Shown here one piece after another: positions 9,694-19,023 of a stretch of DNA of 64,000 bases (position 1 is the first letter of the stretch; each line of letters opens with the position of its first letter). The stretch covers positions 62,001 to 126,000 of the forward strand of contig NZ_FOLL01000001.1 of assembly GCF_900112315.1 (NCBI RefSeq). The letters run 5' to 3'. The translations under genes were made by a program, and so were the position numbers. The notes beneath the pieces were generated by a model. The model was not told the origin of the DNA. It saw only the letters and a list, made by a program, of their open reading frames with translations, and made no database searches. This DNA comes from Parapedobacter composti. Lineage in GTDB: Bacteria > Bacteroidota > Bacteroidia > Sphingobacteriales > Sphingobacteriaceae.

Positions 9694-11295
9694 ATGAAGC
9701 GTTATTATACAAAACCAACCCGATGTTTTTTGGCAATCTTTTTTTGTTGGCTGATTTGCGGCTGCCAGAAGGAGACTTTTAATACCGTAAATGAAGAGCG
9801 GCCTGCTCCGTTTATTACCTTGCCGGCCACTGGAGACGGTATGGAGGCGTATGCGGGTATGACGGTAAATGCCGTGCTTCTGCTGGAAGCGCAGGCGGGT
9901 ATTGCCCAGATCCGCGTAGCAAGAAATGGCGAGCTTATTGAAACCATCGAGGGAATATCCGGACAGGTCAGCAGGGAATACCGGATTGAACAGTCCATTG
10001 CTGAAGATGCCGAGGTAGGCAGCACCATTGTCTACCATTTGGTATTGGAAGACAGGCAGCACAGACTGGTAGAACAACACTTCACAATAAGCGTCATCGA
10101 GGCACCTCCCATTCCTGATTTTGAGTTCGAGGATGTTACGATTGGGGGGCACCCTTACAAGCTTATCCAGCAGGATATCAACGTTGACGTTACACTATCA
10201 AGTGATTATGATTACCTGTTGCGCGGCAGGGTTGCCCTCACTCAGGGTGCTACACTGACTATCGAGGCCGGCACACACATCTATGCCGAATCCGAAGCCG
10301 CTTTAATCGTGTCTACAGGGACCAAATTGATGGCAACGGGAACACCGCAGGAGCCGATCCGGTTTACCAGCTTGGCCGAACGTTTAGGAAGCCCTAACAG
10401 CGGTGATTGGGTTGGGATATTTATTCACGGTCTTGCTCCGGTCACGACTGTCAATCGTGTTGTTGCCGATAACATAGGCGCATACGGAGGAAGTAATAAT
10501 GCGGATGATTCAGGTACGTTGAGTTATGTGGAAATATCTTATGCCGGAGCGCTTGCGGTATCAGGCGGTGGGCAAGAACTGAACGCAGCACTTAACTTGA
10601 ACGGTGTAGGCAATGCAACGCGGCTCGAGTACATTTATGTTAACGAAGCGGGACTAAGCCGAACCGGTGTTTTGGCGGCCGGCGGAACGGTTGGTATCAA
10701 ATACCTGTTTATCAATAATCCAAATGGAAGAGCGTTCGTATGGAAAAATGGGTATGCCGGCTTTATTCAGTTTCTGGTGGCAACGTATACCTCCAATCCT
10801 ACCAATGCTTTTACAGCTATCGATGGGTTTGGCGAAACCGGTACGGCGTCAGGCCCTATCATCAGTAACGTGAGTATCCGAAGCCTGGGGGGAACAACAT
10901 TTGGCAATACCCGGGGGATCCGCTTCAGGGAAAATGCCGTAGGTAAAATTTACAACTGTTGGATTACCAATGTGCGAGACGGTGTACGTGCCGATGCTGG
11001 AAATTTACCGTTGATTAATAGTGGGCGTATGGTGTTTGCTAACAGCAGGCAGTGGGGTAATAGCAACAATAATTATATTAATGATGCTAACCCCGCTTTT
11101 GCAGCGGCTTCTTTCCATAACAGTGAAGTGGCGCCGGCCGCTCCGTGGGCTGGCTATGTGGGGATATTTACCGCTACGGATAGCACACCGCTGGATCCAA
11201 CGGCTTTGGATCCTTGGTTCAACAATGCCGCATATATCGGGGCTGTAGATCCGGACAATAACTGGACTGCCGGATGGATTAACGTAACTTTTTAA
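9694..11295 (+). CDS. Hypothetical secreted lipoprotein, predicted right-handed beta-helix
   Basis: 533 residues from ATG 9694 (ATG 9688 also possible; a TTG further upstream is less likely because it would put 29 polar residues before the signal peptide). Signal peptide ends at a lipobox-like ICGC (Cys24). After an Ig-like region (about 35-150) comes 'ATLTIEAGTHIYAESEAALIVSTGT', typical of Bacteroidota proteins that begin a parallel beta-helix with 'TLTIEPGT'. Repeated Gly/Asn/Ala-rich turns continue to the end. No catalytic motif was recognised. It lies 498 bases after the DUF4302 pair and seven bases before a hydrolase gene, so it may bind or present the same polymer. Confidence 0.7.
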   Translation: MKRYYTKPTRCFLAIFFCWLICGCQKETFNTVNEERPAPFITLPATGDGMEAYAGMTVNAVLLLEAQAGIAQIRVARNGELIETIEGISGQVSREYRIEQSIAEDAEVGSTIVYHLVLEDRQHRLVEQHFTISVIEAPPIPDFEFEDVTIGGHPYKLIQQDINVDVTLSSDYDYLLRGRVALTQGATLTIEAGTHIYAESEAALIVSTGTKLMATGTPQEPIRFTSLAERLGSPNSGDWVGIFIHGLAPVTTVNRVVADNIGAYGGSNNADDSGTLSYVEISYAGALAVSGGGQELNAALNLNGVGNATRLEYIYVNEAGLSRTGVLAAGGTVGIKYLFINNPNGRAFVWKNGYAGFIQFLVATYTSNPTNAFTAIDGFGETGTASGPIISNVSIRSLGGTTFGNTRGIRFRENAVGKIYNCWITNVRDGVRADAGNLPLINSGRMVFANSRQWGNSNNNYINDANPAFAAASFHNSEVAPAAPWAGYVGIFTATDSTPLDPTALDPWFNNAAYIGAVDPDNNWTAGWINVTF

Positions 11296-11301
11296 ACCAA
11301 G

Positions 11302-12216
11302 ATGATGTGTAAACGATTAGTTGTCGTATTAATGGTGGCCGGCACAATGATGACTGCCTGTCAAGAGGATCGGACTATTTTGCCAGATTTGGGCATGGTG
11401 GCGGTTAATGACCTGAATGTTGCAGGGGGCGGTGTTTTTGACTATGCAGACTATGCTCCTTTGGCAAACAGGCCATTGAAGGTTTGGTACTTTACGCCCC
11501 ATGACAATCCCAAAGATGCGCCTATCCTTTTCGTGATGCATGGCGTAGATCGGAACGGGCAGACTTACCGAAATAATTGGGTGAATCTTGCTCGCCAGCA
11601 TAATGTCTTGCTGATTGTGCCTGAATTTTCGACAGCCCATTACCCCGGAAGCCGGATGTACAATCAGGGAAATATGTTTACCAGCGGTGGTACACCGATA
11701 CCGGAAGAAGAGTGGTCATTCTCGGTTATCGAGCCTTTGTTTGACCACGTTGTGTCGGAAATCGGAGGTAATCAAACGCAATACCATATTTTTGGGCATT
11801 CAGCAGGCTCGCAGTTTGTTTCCCGCTTTCTTACGTTCAAATCTGATTTGCGCGTGAACAGGGCTATTTGTGCGAATGCCGGAACATACACCCTGTTGGA
11901 TAGGGAAATTGGATTTCCATACGGGCTAAGCAATACTGGCCTGACGGATGAACAGATAGACCGGGTGCTGTCGCGAGATGTGGTTATCCTGTTAGGCGAA
12001 GCGGATACGGTGGTTGATAGCAATCTGGATACTTCACCCCAAGCCAACGCACAGGGGCCACACCGTTTTGCCAGAGGGCAGTTCTTTTATAATCACCTCC
12101 AGGAAGTGGCCGCAGGCAGGAACTTGCCACTTGCTTGGCAATTGGCTACGGTGCCGGGCGTGGGGCATAGCAATCGGTTAATAGCTCCTGCGGCTATGGC
12201 ATTGCTGACGCCATAA
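11302..12216 (+). CDS. Alpha/beta hydrolase lipoprotein (esterase-like)
   Basis: 304 residues, lipoprotein signal with MTAC (Cys20). The alpha/beta hydrolase core is clear: oxyanion strand 'ILFVMHGVDRNG' (about 70-80), nucleophile elbow GHSAG with Ser167, an acid candidate in 'LGEADTVVD' and the histidine in 'VPGVGHSNR'. The family resembles secreted polyester/feruloyl-type esterases; substrate unknown. It is highly similar to the hydrolase at 19024-19905, which lacks the lipid anchor. Seven bases separate it from the beta-helix gene and 15 from the sigma factor, so regulator and hydrolase may be co-transcribed. Confidence 0.88.
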   Translation: MMCKRLVVVLMVAGTMMTACQEDRTILPDLGMVAVNDLNVAGGGVFDYADYAPLANRPLKVWYFTPHDNPKDAPILFVMHGVDRNGQTYRNNWVNLARQHNVLLIVPEFSTAHYPGSRMYNQGNMFTSGGTPIPEEEWSFSVIEPLFDHVVSEIGGNQTQYHIFGHSAGSQFVSRFLTFKSDLRVNRAICANAGTYTLLDREIGFPYGLSNTGLTDEQIDRVLSRDVVILLGEADTVVDSNLDTSPQANAQGPHRFARGQFFYNHLQEVAAGRNLPLAWQLATVPGVGHSNRLIAPAAMALLTP

Positions 12217-12231
12217 GAGAAACCCAGAAAA

Positions 12232-12864
12232 ATGAAATTCTTGAATCGTATAGGGCAGAACCTGAATACCGAATTATCGGAAGAATCCCCCATGATGGAT
12301 GCCGAGCTATGGGAGCTGTTCAAAAAGGGAGATGAAGCAGCATTCAAACGCATTTACTTCAGGAATTATCCAATGCTGCATCAATATGCTCGAAATATTT
12401 GCAAAGACGAACACGTAAGTGACGATGTTATCCAGGACATGTTTTCAGACCTGTGGCATTCCCGCAGGAATCTGGGGGTAGCTGTTTCCATCAAAGCCTA
12501 TCTATTTAGCTCGCTCAGGCGACGTATTTTGCTGAAAATGAAACAAATTCGACGCAAACAGGTGCTCGCTTTGGAATTGTTTACGTTCAACCCCGATATC
12601 GAGTTTTCACCGGAGATGGTCCTGATTAGGGAAGAAGGGAACTATTTCAGGCGTTCAATCGTGAAGGAAGCATTAAACCAGTTAAGCAAACGGCAAAAGG
12701 AGGTAATCTATCTGAGATTTTATCAGGATATCCCTTATAAGGAAGTGGCAAAGATTATGGGAATCAACTATCAATCGGTCCTGAATTATTGCCAAAAAGC
12801 ATTACAGATCTTACGTACGAACGACGCATTATTACGGGTAGTGTCGGAAGACGCCATACGGTAA
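12232..12864 (+). CDS. FecI-like ECF RNA polymerase sigma-70 factor
   Basis: 210 residues with sigma region 2 (about 25-100; 'DEAAFKRIYFRNYPMLHQYAR' and 'DDVIQDMFSDLWHSR') and region 4 (about 140-195; 'LSKRQKEVIYLRFYQDIPYKEVAKIMGINYQSV'). A short N-terminal extension precedes the first helix; the methionines at residues 21-22 are alternative starts. Followed after 41 bases by a FecR gene and then SusC/SusD, the standard Bacteroidota cell-surface signalling order. It should direct transcription of the downstream uptake genes when the SusC is loaded. Confidence 0.94.
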   Translation: MKFLNRIGQNLNTELSEESPMMDAELWELFKKGDEAAFKRIYFRNYPMLHQYARNICKDEHVSDDVIQDMFSDLWHSRRNLGVAVSIKAYLFSSLRRRILLKMKQIRRKQVLALELFTFNPDIEFSPEMVLIREEGNYFRRSIVKEALNQLSKRQKEVIYLRFYQDIPYKEVAKIMGINYQSVLNYCQKALQILRTNDALLRVVSEDAIR

Positions 12865-12905
12865 CGGCTTAAAATCTTTGAGCCGGTACATGGTATTAGT
12901 GATTT

Positions 12906-13913
12906 ATGCTAATGAAAAAATTAGAGAAGTTATTGGCAAGTGAGTCTTTTGTCAATTATGTGCATCGCCGAAACCAAGCGGATATTACGTGGTGGGAACA
13001 ATGGATAAAGGAAAACCCGCAACATGAAGAATTGGTGGAGCGGGCGACGCTTGTGGTATATAGCCTGCGTTTCAACCCCGGGGTATTGGATGAACGGGTT
13101 ACTGCCGAGCAATGGTATAAACTGCAAGCCAGGATACGCAAAGAAGCGTATGCTGTCAACAATACGACCAATTCCGGCAGAAAACAGTTCTATCGCTTTG
13201 CGGCGGCTTGTATGGGGCTGTTGGCCTTGGTGGGAGCGTATTACCTTTTCTGGTATAACCCTAAGATAATTTATGAGACGGGCATCGCCCAAAAAGCTAC
13301 GCTCAAACTTCCGGACGATTCTGAAGTGACCCTGAACCGGAATAGCGCCATCCAATTCCTGAAATCGTGGGAAAAAGATACCGTTAGACAAGTATGGCTG
13401 CAAGGCGAAGCGTATTTCAAGGTGAATAGGGAGAAAGGGGCAGACGGTGGATACAAACGATTTGAGGTTCATACCGATCAATTGATCATCGATGTGGTGG
13501 GTACCGCGTTCAGTGTTAACACGTTTGGAGGCGACTATGTATCATTGGAGTCTGGACGTGTCGATCTGCGATTAAAGGGGATGGACGACGTGTATACCTT
13601 GTTTCCCGGCCAAATGGCCAAAGTGAACGATGCAGGCCATATCGAAATGAGCGAGTTGAAAGTTGGGCCTCACATATCTTGGGTCGATGGGAAAATCACA
13701 CTCAATGACAATTCGCTCGGCGAGGTTATCACATTTATCGAGCACAGCTATGGGTTGACGGTGCATTGCGATGAAAAAGACCTGTTAGGGCGGAAGCTGA
13801 GTGGCCAAATGAGGATTGATAATCTCGATGACCTGCTGGCAGTGCTTGAAAAGGTGCTCGATTTGGTCATCGTAAAGGATCACGGAAACGTTAAAATATT
13901 CGCAATTAAATAA
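12906..13913 (+). CDS. FecR-family anti-sigma factor
   Basis: 335 residues. Cytoplasmic N-terminal part (about 1-90) with helices expected to hold the sigma factor ('WWEQWIKENPQHEELVERA'), one transmembrane helix (about 98-118), periplasmic FecR domain ('ATLKLPDDSEVTLNRNSAI', 'VWLQGEAYFKV', 'FEVHT...VVGTAFSVN') and a C-terminal DUF4974 domain ('EVITFIEHSYGLTVHCDE'). It transmits the state of the downstream STN-type SusC to FecI. Starts at either of two nearby ATGs (12906 or 12912). Seven bases before the susC-like gene. Confidence 0.94.
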   Translation: MLMKKLEKLLASESFVNYVHRRNQADITWWEQWIKENPQHEELVERATLVVYSLRFNPGVLDERVTAEQWYKLQARIRKEAYAVNNTTNSGRKQFYRFAAACMGLLALVGAYYLFWYNPKIIYETGIAQKATLKLPDDSEVTLNRNSAIQFLKSWEKDTVRQVWLQGEAYFKVNREKGADGGYKRFEVHTDQLIIDVVGTAFSVNTFGGDYVSLESGRVDLRLKGMDDVYTLFPGQMAKVNDAGHIEMSELKVGPHISWVDGKITLNDNSLGEVITFIEHSYGLTVHCDEKDLLGRKLSGQMRIDNLDDLLAVLEKVLDLVIVKDHGNVKIFAIK

Positions 13914-13920
13914 TAGTTTC

Positions 13921-16900
13921 ATGGATAAATTTACACAATTTATAGGAATCAGCCTTTCGTTTAAGCAGATAGGGCTGGCCATCGTGCTAATCGGGTTCAG
14001 CGCGACCCAGGCCCAGCCCATGCCTACACGCGGAATTTTTGCCAGCCATCCCACCCAGAAGAAGAACGCAAGCAAATTCATTTCGTTGAAAGAAGGGTTG
14101 GAGCTGCTGATGAAAGAAACCGATATGGGGATTATTTATGAACCGGAAATTATTAAAGGTATCCGGGTAAATGAAGCAGCAATTGCCGCCCATAACTATT
14201 CGCTGCAAGAGGTCCTGCATGTATGGCTGAAAGATAGTCCATTGACGTTCAGTAAGCTGCCAAATAGTCAAAATTACATCATCATGCGTAAGGCTGAACA
14301 GCACGAAATACCTTCCGTTCTGGAGCAGGATGTGGAAACAGGTGAGGCCCGGGCAGGCCGCAGCCCTGATCTAAAGCCTGTGTCTCCGTTGCTTGTCTCT
14401 CAAGAAAGGGTGGTGACCGGCCGTGTCACTTCTTCCGAGGATGGCAAGGCAATTTCTGGTGTTTCGATAACGGTGCCGGGCAATGACGGTGGTGCAGTAA
14501 CCGATGCCTCAGGAGGGTACAGAATAGCGATTCCCCACGGTGGCGATAGGTTGATGTTTAACGCAATGGGATTTGAACGGCAAGAAGAAGTTATCGGCAA
14601 TCGCAGGGTTATCAATGTGGAGCTGGTGGCAGTGACGGCTCACTTGGAGGAAGTGGTTGTCAACGCGTTGGGATTCGAACGTAAAGCAGATGCACTGGGT
14701 TACAGCACTTCCCAGATAGGCGGCAATCAGTTGTCTAATGCTGTGGAAGGCGCTGTCATCAACGGCATGGCCGGCAAAGCATCGGGCGTCAGGATAACCC
14801 GGTCATCCGGAGACCCGGGAGCCGGATCGCATATCCAGATCCGGGGTGCCAGTACCATCGGCGGTATTCAGCCCCTGATTGTTCTGGATGGTATCCCGAT
14901 AGACAACTCTTCGTCGGGAAATTCCAACGGTGGTGTATATCAGCAGTCGCGTTTGAACGATATTAATCCAGATGATATTGAATCCATGGACATTTTGAAA
15001 GGAGCTGCCGCCGCGGCATTGTGGGGTTCCAGGGCGTCAAACGGGGTGATTGTGGTCACGACAAAGAAAGGTAAAGCGAATGAGAAGCTCAACATATCGT
15101 TCAAATCATCTTATTCCTATGATCAGATTTTGAACAGGCATCCGCTGCAAAGCGCCTTTGGCCAGGGGGATAATGGCATTTATTCGCAGACCTCCCTGCG
15201 CTCTTGGGGCGACCTGATCGCCGATCGTTTTGGTGGGCCCGACGTCATCGATGATACGGGGCCTTTCTTCCGTGCGGTAAACGGTAATATTTATTATCCA
15301 ATCTTAGAAAAACGCAACCAGACCATTTACCACGACTCCAATTTTGATCAAGTTATCCGTAACGGATATTTTTTGGATAATTCGCTAAGCTTGAGCGGCG
15401 GAGACAGCCGGTCTACCTATTTCGTGAGTTTGAGCGATTTTAAACAAGATGGCATTATCCAGAACAGCAGCGATTACAGACGGACCACATTCCGCGTAAA
15501 CAGCAGCCGGAAATTCGGAGATAAGATTACCTTAAGTACGAATACAACCTATGCGCTTTCGAGCAATAACAGGATTCGCAAAGGAAATGCCAGTTCAGGT
15601 CTTTATTTAGGGCTGCTGCGGACACCACCGGATTTTAACATCCTGGATTACGAAGGTGAGTACTACAGCTCGGCCGGGGCGGCGCCTTTGCGCCATCGCC
15701 ACCGTGTTTACCGGAATCCACTGGGTGCCAATGCGAATCCGGGTTTTAACAATCCGTTGTGGACAATTAACAATCAGGAAAACTTCAGTAAGGTGAACCG
15801 TTTCATCACCAGCATGCAGCTGAATGCCAAGCCCAGCGACTGGATGGAACTGGTGCTGCGTTCCGGAATAGACACGTATACGGATGAGCGGAATGCCTAT
15901 TTTGCTACAGGGAGCGCCGGGGCCATACAGTCAACAGGCGTTTACGAAGACGCTAAGGAAACGGATTTCGAGTTCAATACGGACCTGATGTCTGTTTTCC
16001 GCCCCAAATTCCACGAGTTATTGAATGCTGAAATGCTGGTTGGTTTCAACTTCAACCAACGCAGTAATCAAGACGTTTGGGGACAGATACAGGGTTTTAT
16101 CGATCCGGCGGCTGACATCCGTAATTTTATCAACGGTCCGCGCGGTAACTTCGACATGTCAAACAGCAGGACGTTACGCCGCAATGCGGCGCTATACGGT
16201 TCGGTCGATCTGTCTTACAACAACTACCTGTTCCTTGTGTTAACCGGACGCTTTGAAAGTGCCTCTACATTTGGCGAATTATCCAAGAGCAGTTTCTTTT
16301 TCCCCTCGGCCACGGTCGCTTGGCAGTTTCATCGTAATGTGGCACTGCCTGAAGCAATCAGTTTTGGTAAACTGAGGGCATCGTTCGCCATGGTCGGTGT
16401 GGAGCCGGCAATGTATCGTACGATTAGCCAATATGTCGCGGCCAGCTATTCGGACGCTAACGGCGGATCGCTCGATGGCTCCAGGTTTGGGAATGGGGCA
16501 TTTGTACCGGCAAACCGCGTAGGGAACCCCTACTTGCGGCCTGAGATCAAAACCGAGTTTGAAACAGGTCTTGACATGCGGTTTCATTCGGATCGCCTGC
16601 GGACCTCATTTACTTATTATAACAATCAGACAACGGATGTGTTGTTCGATGTGCCGATTCCTTCGTCAACAGGATATACGAACATGCAGGATAATGCCGG
16701 TGAAATTAAGAATTGGGGGGTAGAGGTGGATGTAAATTACGACGTATTTGCCAAGCGCGATTTTACGTGGACAGTGGGCGTGCTGTGGGATCGTAACCGG
16801 AATGTCATCTCGAAGCTGCCTGATGCAGAGTCGTTGGACCTGGGAGGATTATCCGGTATTTCGGGACGCGCCGTGCAAGGGTACCAACTGGGCGCCCTGT

Positions 16901-17571
16901 GGGGAAGCCGATGGCTTCGCGACGCGGCAAATTCGCTGGTGTTGAACGAAAATGGGTTCCCGCAGTTGGATGAGAGCCAAGGGGTGATCGGAGACCCCAA
17001 CCCAACGTGGCGGGGTAGTGCACTGACAACGTTGCGATACAAAAACATTGCACTGGATGTGGTGATAGAGACCATGCAAGGCAACCACATCTTCGCCGGT
17101 ACTTATGCCTCGCTTTTAGACTATGGTTTGGCACCTGAGTCTGCGCATATTTCGGTAGCCCCCCGGGACTTGCTGACCTATAATGGACAAGTTATCCCGC
17201 AAGGCACGGAATTCAGGGGAAATATCGCAGATTTTGGAGCCGGAGATGTAGCCCTGGATCAGAGCTGGTACCGTACAGGAGGCGGATATGCCAGTGGTGC
17301 TGCCGAGAGCTTTATCCAGGACGGGTCATGGATACGTATCCAGCAGCTGACCTTTTCCTACGCGTTGAACTCCGAAAGGTTTAGAACCAAAACGAGGTTG
17401 CAAGGAATCGAACTTTCGCTCACTGGACGTAACCTTTTCGTTTGGGCCAAGGAATTCAGGGGAAATGACCCGAATACCAACCTGATGGGCGTTTCTTCGG
17501 TCAGAGGAATTGACTACTTCAATACGCCGGGAACTCGTTCATATGTGCTCACACTTAAGGTTAATTATTAA
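13921..17571 (+). CDS. SusC/RagA-family TonB-dependent receptor with STN domain
   Basis: 1216 residues. Signal peptide (about 1-32), STN domain (about 50-122; 'FISLKEGLELLMKETDMGIIYEPEIIKG'), carboxypeptidase-regulatory-like domain (from about 163, 'VVTGRVTSSEDGKAISGV'), plug from about 243 ('EEVVVNALGFERK') with 'IQIRGASTIGG' and 'PLIVLDGIPIDN', and a barrel ending in an aromatic 'LTLKVNY'. Directly behind fecI-fecR, so it is the sensor-transporter of that system. Its stop codon overlaps the start of the SusD gene by one base, a sign of translational coupling. Substrate unknown. Confidence 0.96.
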   Translation: MDKFTQFIGISLSFKQIGLAIVLIGFSATQAQPMPTRGIFASHPTQKKNASKFISLKEGLELLMKETDMGIIYEPEIIKGIRVNEAAIAAHNYSLQEVLHVWLKDSPLTFSKLPNSQNYIIMRKAEQHEIPSVLEQDVETGEARAGRSPDLKPVSPLLVSQERVVTGRVTSSEDGKAISGVSITVPGNDGGAVTDASGGYRIAIPHGGDRLMFNAMGFERQEEVIGNRRVINVELVAVTAHLEEVVVNALGFERKADALGYSTSQIGGNQLSNAVEGAVINGMAGKASGVRITRSSGDPGAGSHIQIRGASTIGGIQPLIVLDGIPIDNSSSGNSNGGVYQQSRLNDINPDDIESMDILKGAAAAALWGSRASNGVIVVTTKKGKANEKLNISFKSSYSYDQILNRHPLQSAFGQGDNGIYSQTSLRSWGDLIADRFGGPDVIDDTGPFFRAVNGNIYYPILEKRNQTIYHDSNFDQVIRNGYFLDNSLSLSGGDSRSTYFVSLSDFKQDGIIQNSSDYRRTTFRVNSSRKFGDKITLSTNTTYALSSNNRIRKGNASSGLYLGLLRTPPDFNILDYEGEYYSSAGAAPLRHRHRVYRNPLGANANPGFNNPLWTINNQENFSKVNRFITSMQLNAKPSDWMELVLRSGIDTYTDERNAYFATGSAGAIQSTGVYEDAKETDFEFNTDLMSVFRPKFHELLNAEMLVGFNFNQRSNQDVWGQIQGFIDPAADIRNFINGPRGNFDMSNSRTLRRNAALYGSVDLSYNNYLFLVLTGRFESASTFGELSKSSFFFPSATVAWQFHRNVALPEAISFGKLRASFAMVGVEPAMYRTISQYVAASYSDANGGSLDGSRFGNGAFVPANRVGNPYLRPEIKTEFETGLDMRFHSDRLRTSFTYYNNQTTDVLFDVPIPSSTGYTNMQDNAGEIKNWGVEVDVNYDVFAKRDFTWTVGVLWDRNRNVISKLPDAESLDLGGLSGISGRAVQGYQLGALWGSRWLRDAANSLVLNENGFPQLDESQGVIGDPNPTWRGSALTTLRYKNIALDVVIETMQGNHIFAGTYASLLDYGLAPESAHISVAPRDLLTYNGQVIPQGTEFRGNIADFGAGDVALDQSWYRTGGGYASGAAESFIQDGSWIRIQQLTFSYALNSERFRTKTRLQGIELSLTGRNLFVWAKEFRGNDPNTNLMGVSSVRGIDYFNTPGTRSYVLTLKVNY

Positions 17572-18998
17572 TGAAAAGTATGAAAAGAATACTCTATGTT
17601 CCGCTATTGACGATAATCTTCGGTTATATGGCGGCATGCAGCAAAATTGTGGAAGGGCTCAACGAAAACCCTAATCTTCCCTCAAGCGCTTCTTCCGATT
17701 TGATCTTGACCGGTCTTCAGGTTGGTGCCATCACGCTACATTCTGGCGAATTGACGCGTGATGCCGGCTTATGGAGCGGCTATTTCACAGGCGTTGACAG
17801 GCAGTATTTCGGATTTTACAATTACCTGGTTTTGAACAGCGATTTCAATACACATTGGGCCAACGCGTTCAGGGTGATTCGCAATACGGTGGTACTGGAG
17901 GAAACGTTGCAGGAAGAAAACAGAGCGGGAATTATCCTCGGAATCGGTAAGGTAATGCGCGCACATACGTTTGGCATGGCGGCTTCACTGTGGGGCGACA
18001 TTCCTTTTCGTGAAGCAGGTCGCTACGCGGTATACAATAATCCGAGCTACGAAAGTCAGCTCAACGTGTATGCAGGCGTCCAAACCTTACTGGATGAAGC
18101 CATTGCGGAGTTGGCAAGCCCGATAGGGCGGCCTGTAGCCGGAGCTGATATCTTTTTTAACGGCGATCCGGATGCCTGGACCAGGGTAGCACACGCATTG
18201 AAAGCAAGGTTTTACCTGCATACGAAGGAATATGATAAGGCTTACGACCATGCCTTGTTGGGCATCACTTCGCCCGCACATGCATGGGTGGCCAAGTTTA
18301 TGGATGCCAACGGTGCGCAGAATCTCTACTTCCAGTTTTACAATGGTAATCGGGCAGACGATTTGCAGACCAACGGAAGCTATTTCTTCGATATCATGTC
18401 GCCAACCGGTGTATCGTACCGGGGCAATGCCAAAACCAATGAAACCGCCCGTTTCAACTACCTCGTTAGGCAACGGAATCCCGGACAGTTTGTAAACAAC
18501 ACGATGGCCAACGGCGCATTTAGCGTAACGGCGCCCTATCCGCTGATGTCTTATGAGGAAAATATGTTGATTCTGGCGGAGTCTGCGTTCCGCACCACCG
18601 GGTTTGCAGATGGCCTTGCCCACCTTAATGAATTGCGGACGTATTACCGAACCGGCGCCCACATCGGGGCCGCACATCATGCCGCTGGCTTCCAATATGA
18701 CAATTATGTGGCCGCAGATTTCGAGTTAGGCGGTATGGCCAATGTCCAAGGACTCAATCGTGATGAATCGTTGTTGATGAACATCTTGGAAGAAAAATTT
18801 GTGGTGTTGTATTCGCAGCTTGAAAGCTACAACGATTACCGCCGTACATTTAATGAGACAGTTGCGCTGCCCATACCCCCTAATACAGGTAGCCGGGTGC
18901 CGCAACGTTTCATTTATCCGCAGACCGAATTGGATCGCAACCCCAACAAGCCCGAGCATATCCCCGGCATTTATGAGCAGACGCCAGTAAATCAATGA
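17571..18998 (+). CDS. SusD/RagB-like lipoprotein (SusD-like_2 type)
   Basis: 475 residues; lipobox MAAC with Cys23, ATG at 17571 (an ATG three codons later is possible). 'LNENPNLPSSASSDLILTGLQVG' near the N-terminus, 'RAHTFGMAASLWGDIPFREA' and the C-terminal 'E.RNPNKPEHIPGIYEQTPVN' style ending (here 'LDRNPNKPEHIPG') match the SusD-like_2 branch, which often accompanies longer SusC proteins. It overlaps the receptor gene by one base and is its surface partner. Confidence 0.93.
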   Translation: MKSMKRILYVPLLTIIFGYMAACSKIVEGLNENPNLPSSASSDLILTGLQVGAITLHSGELTRDAGLWSGYFTGVDRQYFGFYNYLVLNSDFNTHWANAFRVIRNTVVLEETLQEENRAGIILGIGKVMRAHTFGMAASLWGDIPFREAGRYAVYNNPSYESQLNVYAGVQTLLDEAIAELASPIGRPVAGADIFFNGDPDAWTRVAHALKARFYLHTKEYDKAYDHALLGITSPAHAWVAKFMDANGAQNLYFQFYNGNRADDLQTNGSYFFDIMSPTGVSYRGNAKTNETARFNYLVRQRNPGQFVNNTMANGAFSVTAPYPLMSYEENMLILAESAFRTTGFADGLAHLNELRTYYRTGAHIGAAHHAAGFQYDNYVAADFELGGMANVQGLNRDESLLMNILEEKFVVLYSQLESYNDYRRTFNETVALPIPPNTGSRVPQRFIYPQTELDRNPNKPEHIPGIYEQTPVNQ

Positions 18999-19023
18999 TA
19001 AAAACGGCCGATAAGACAACGTT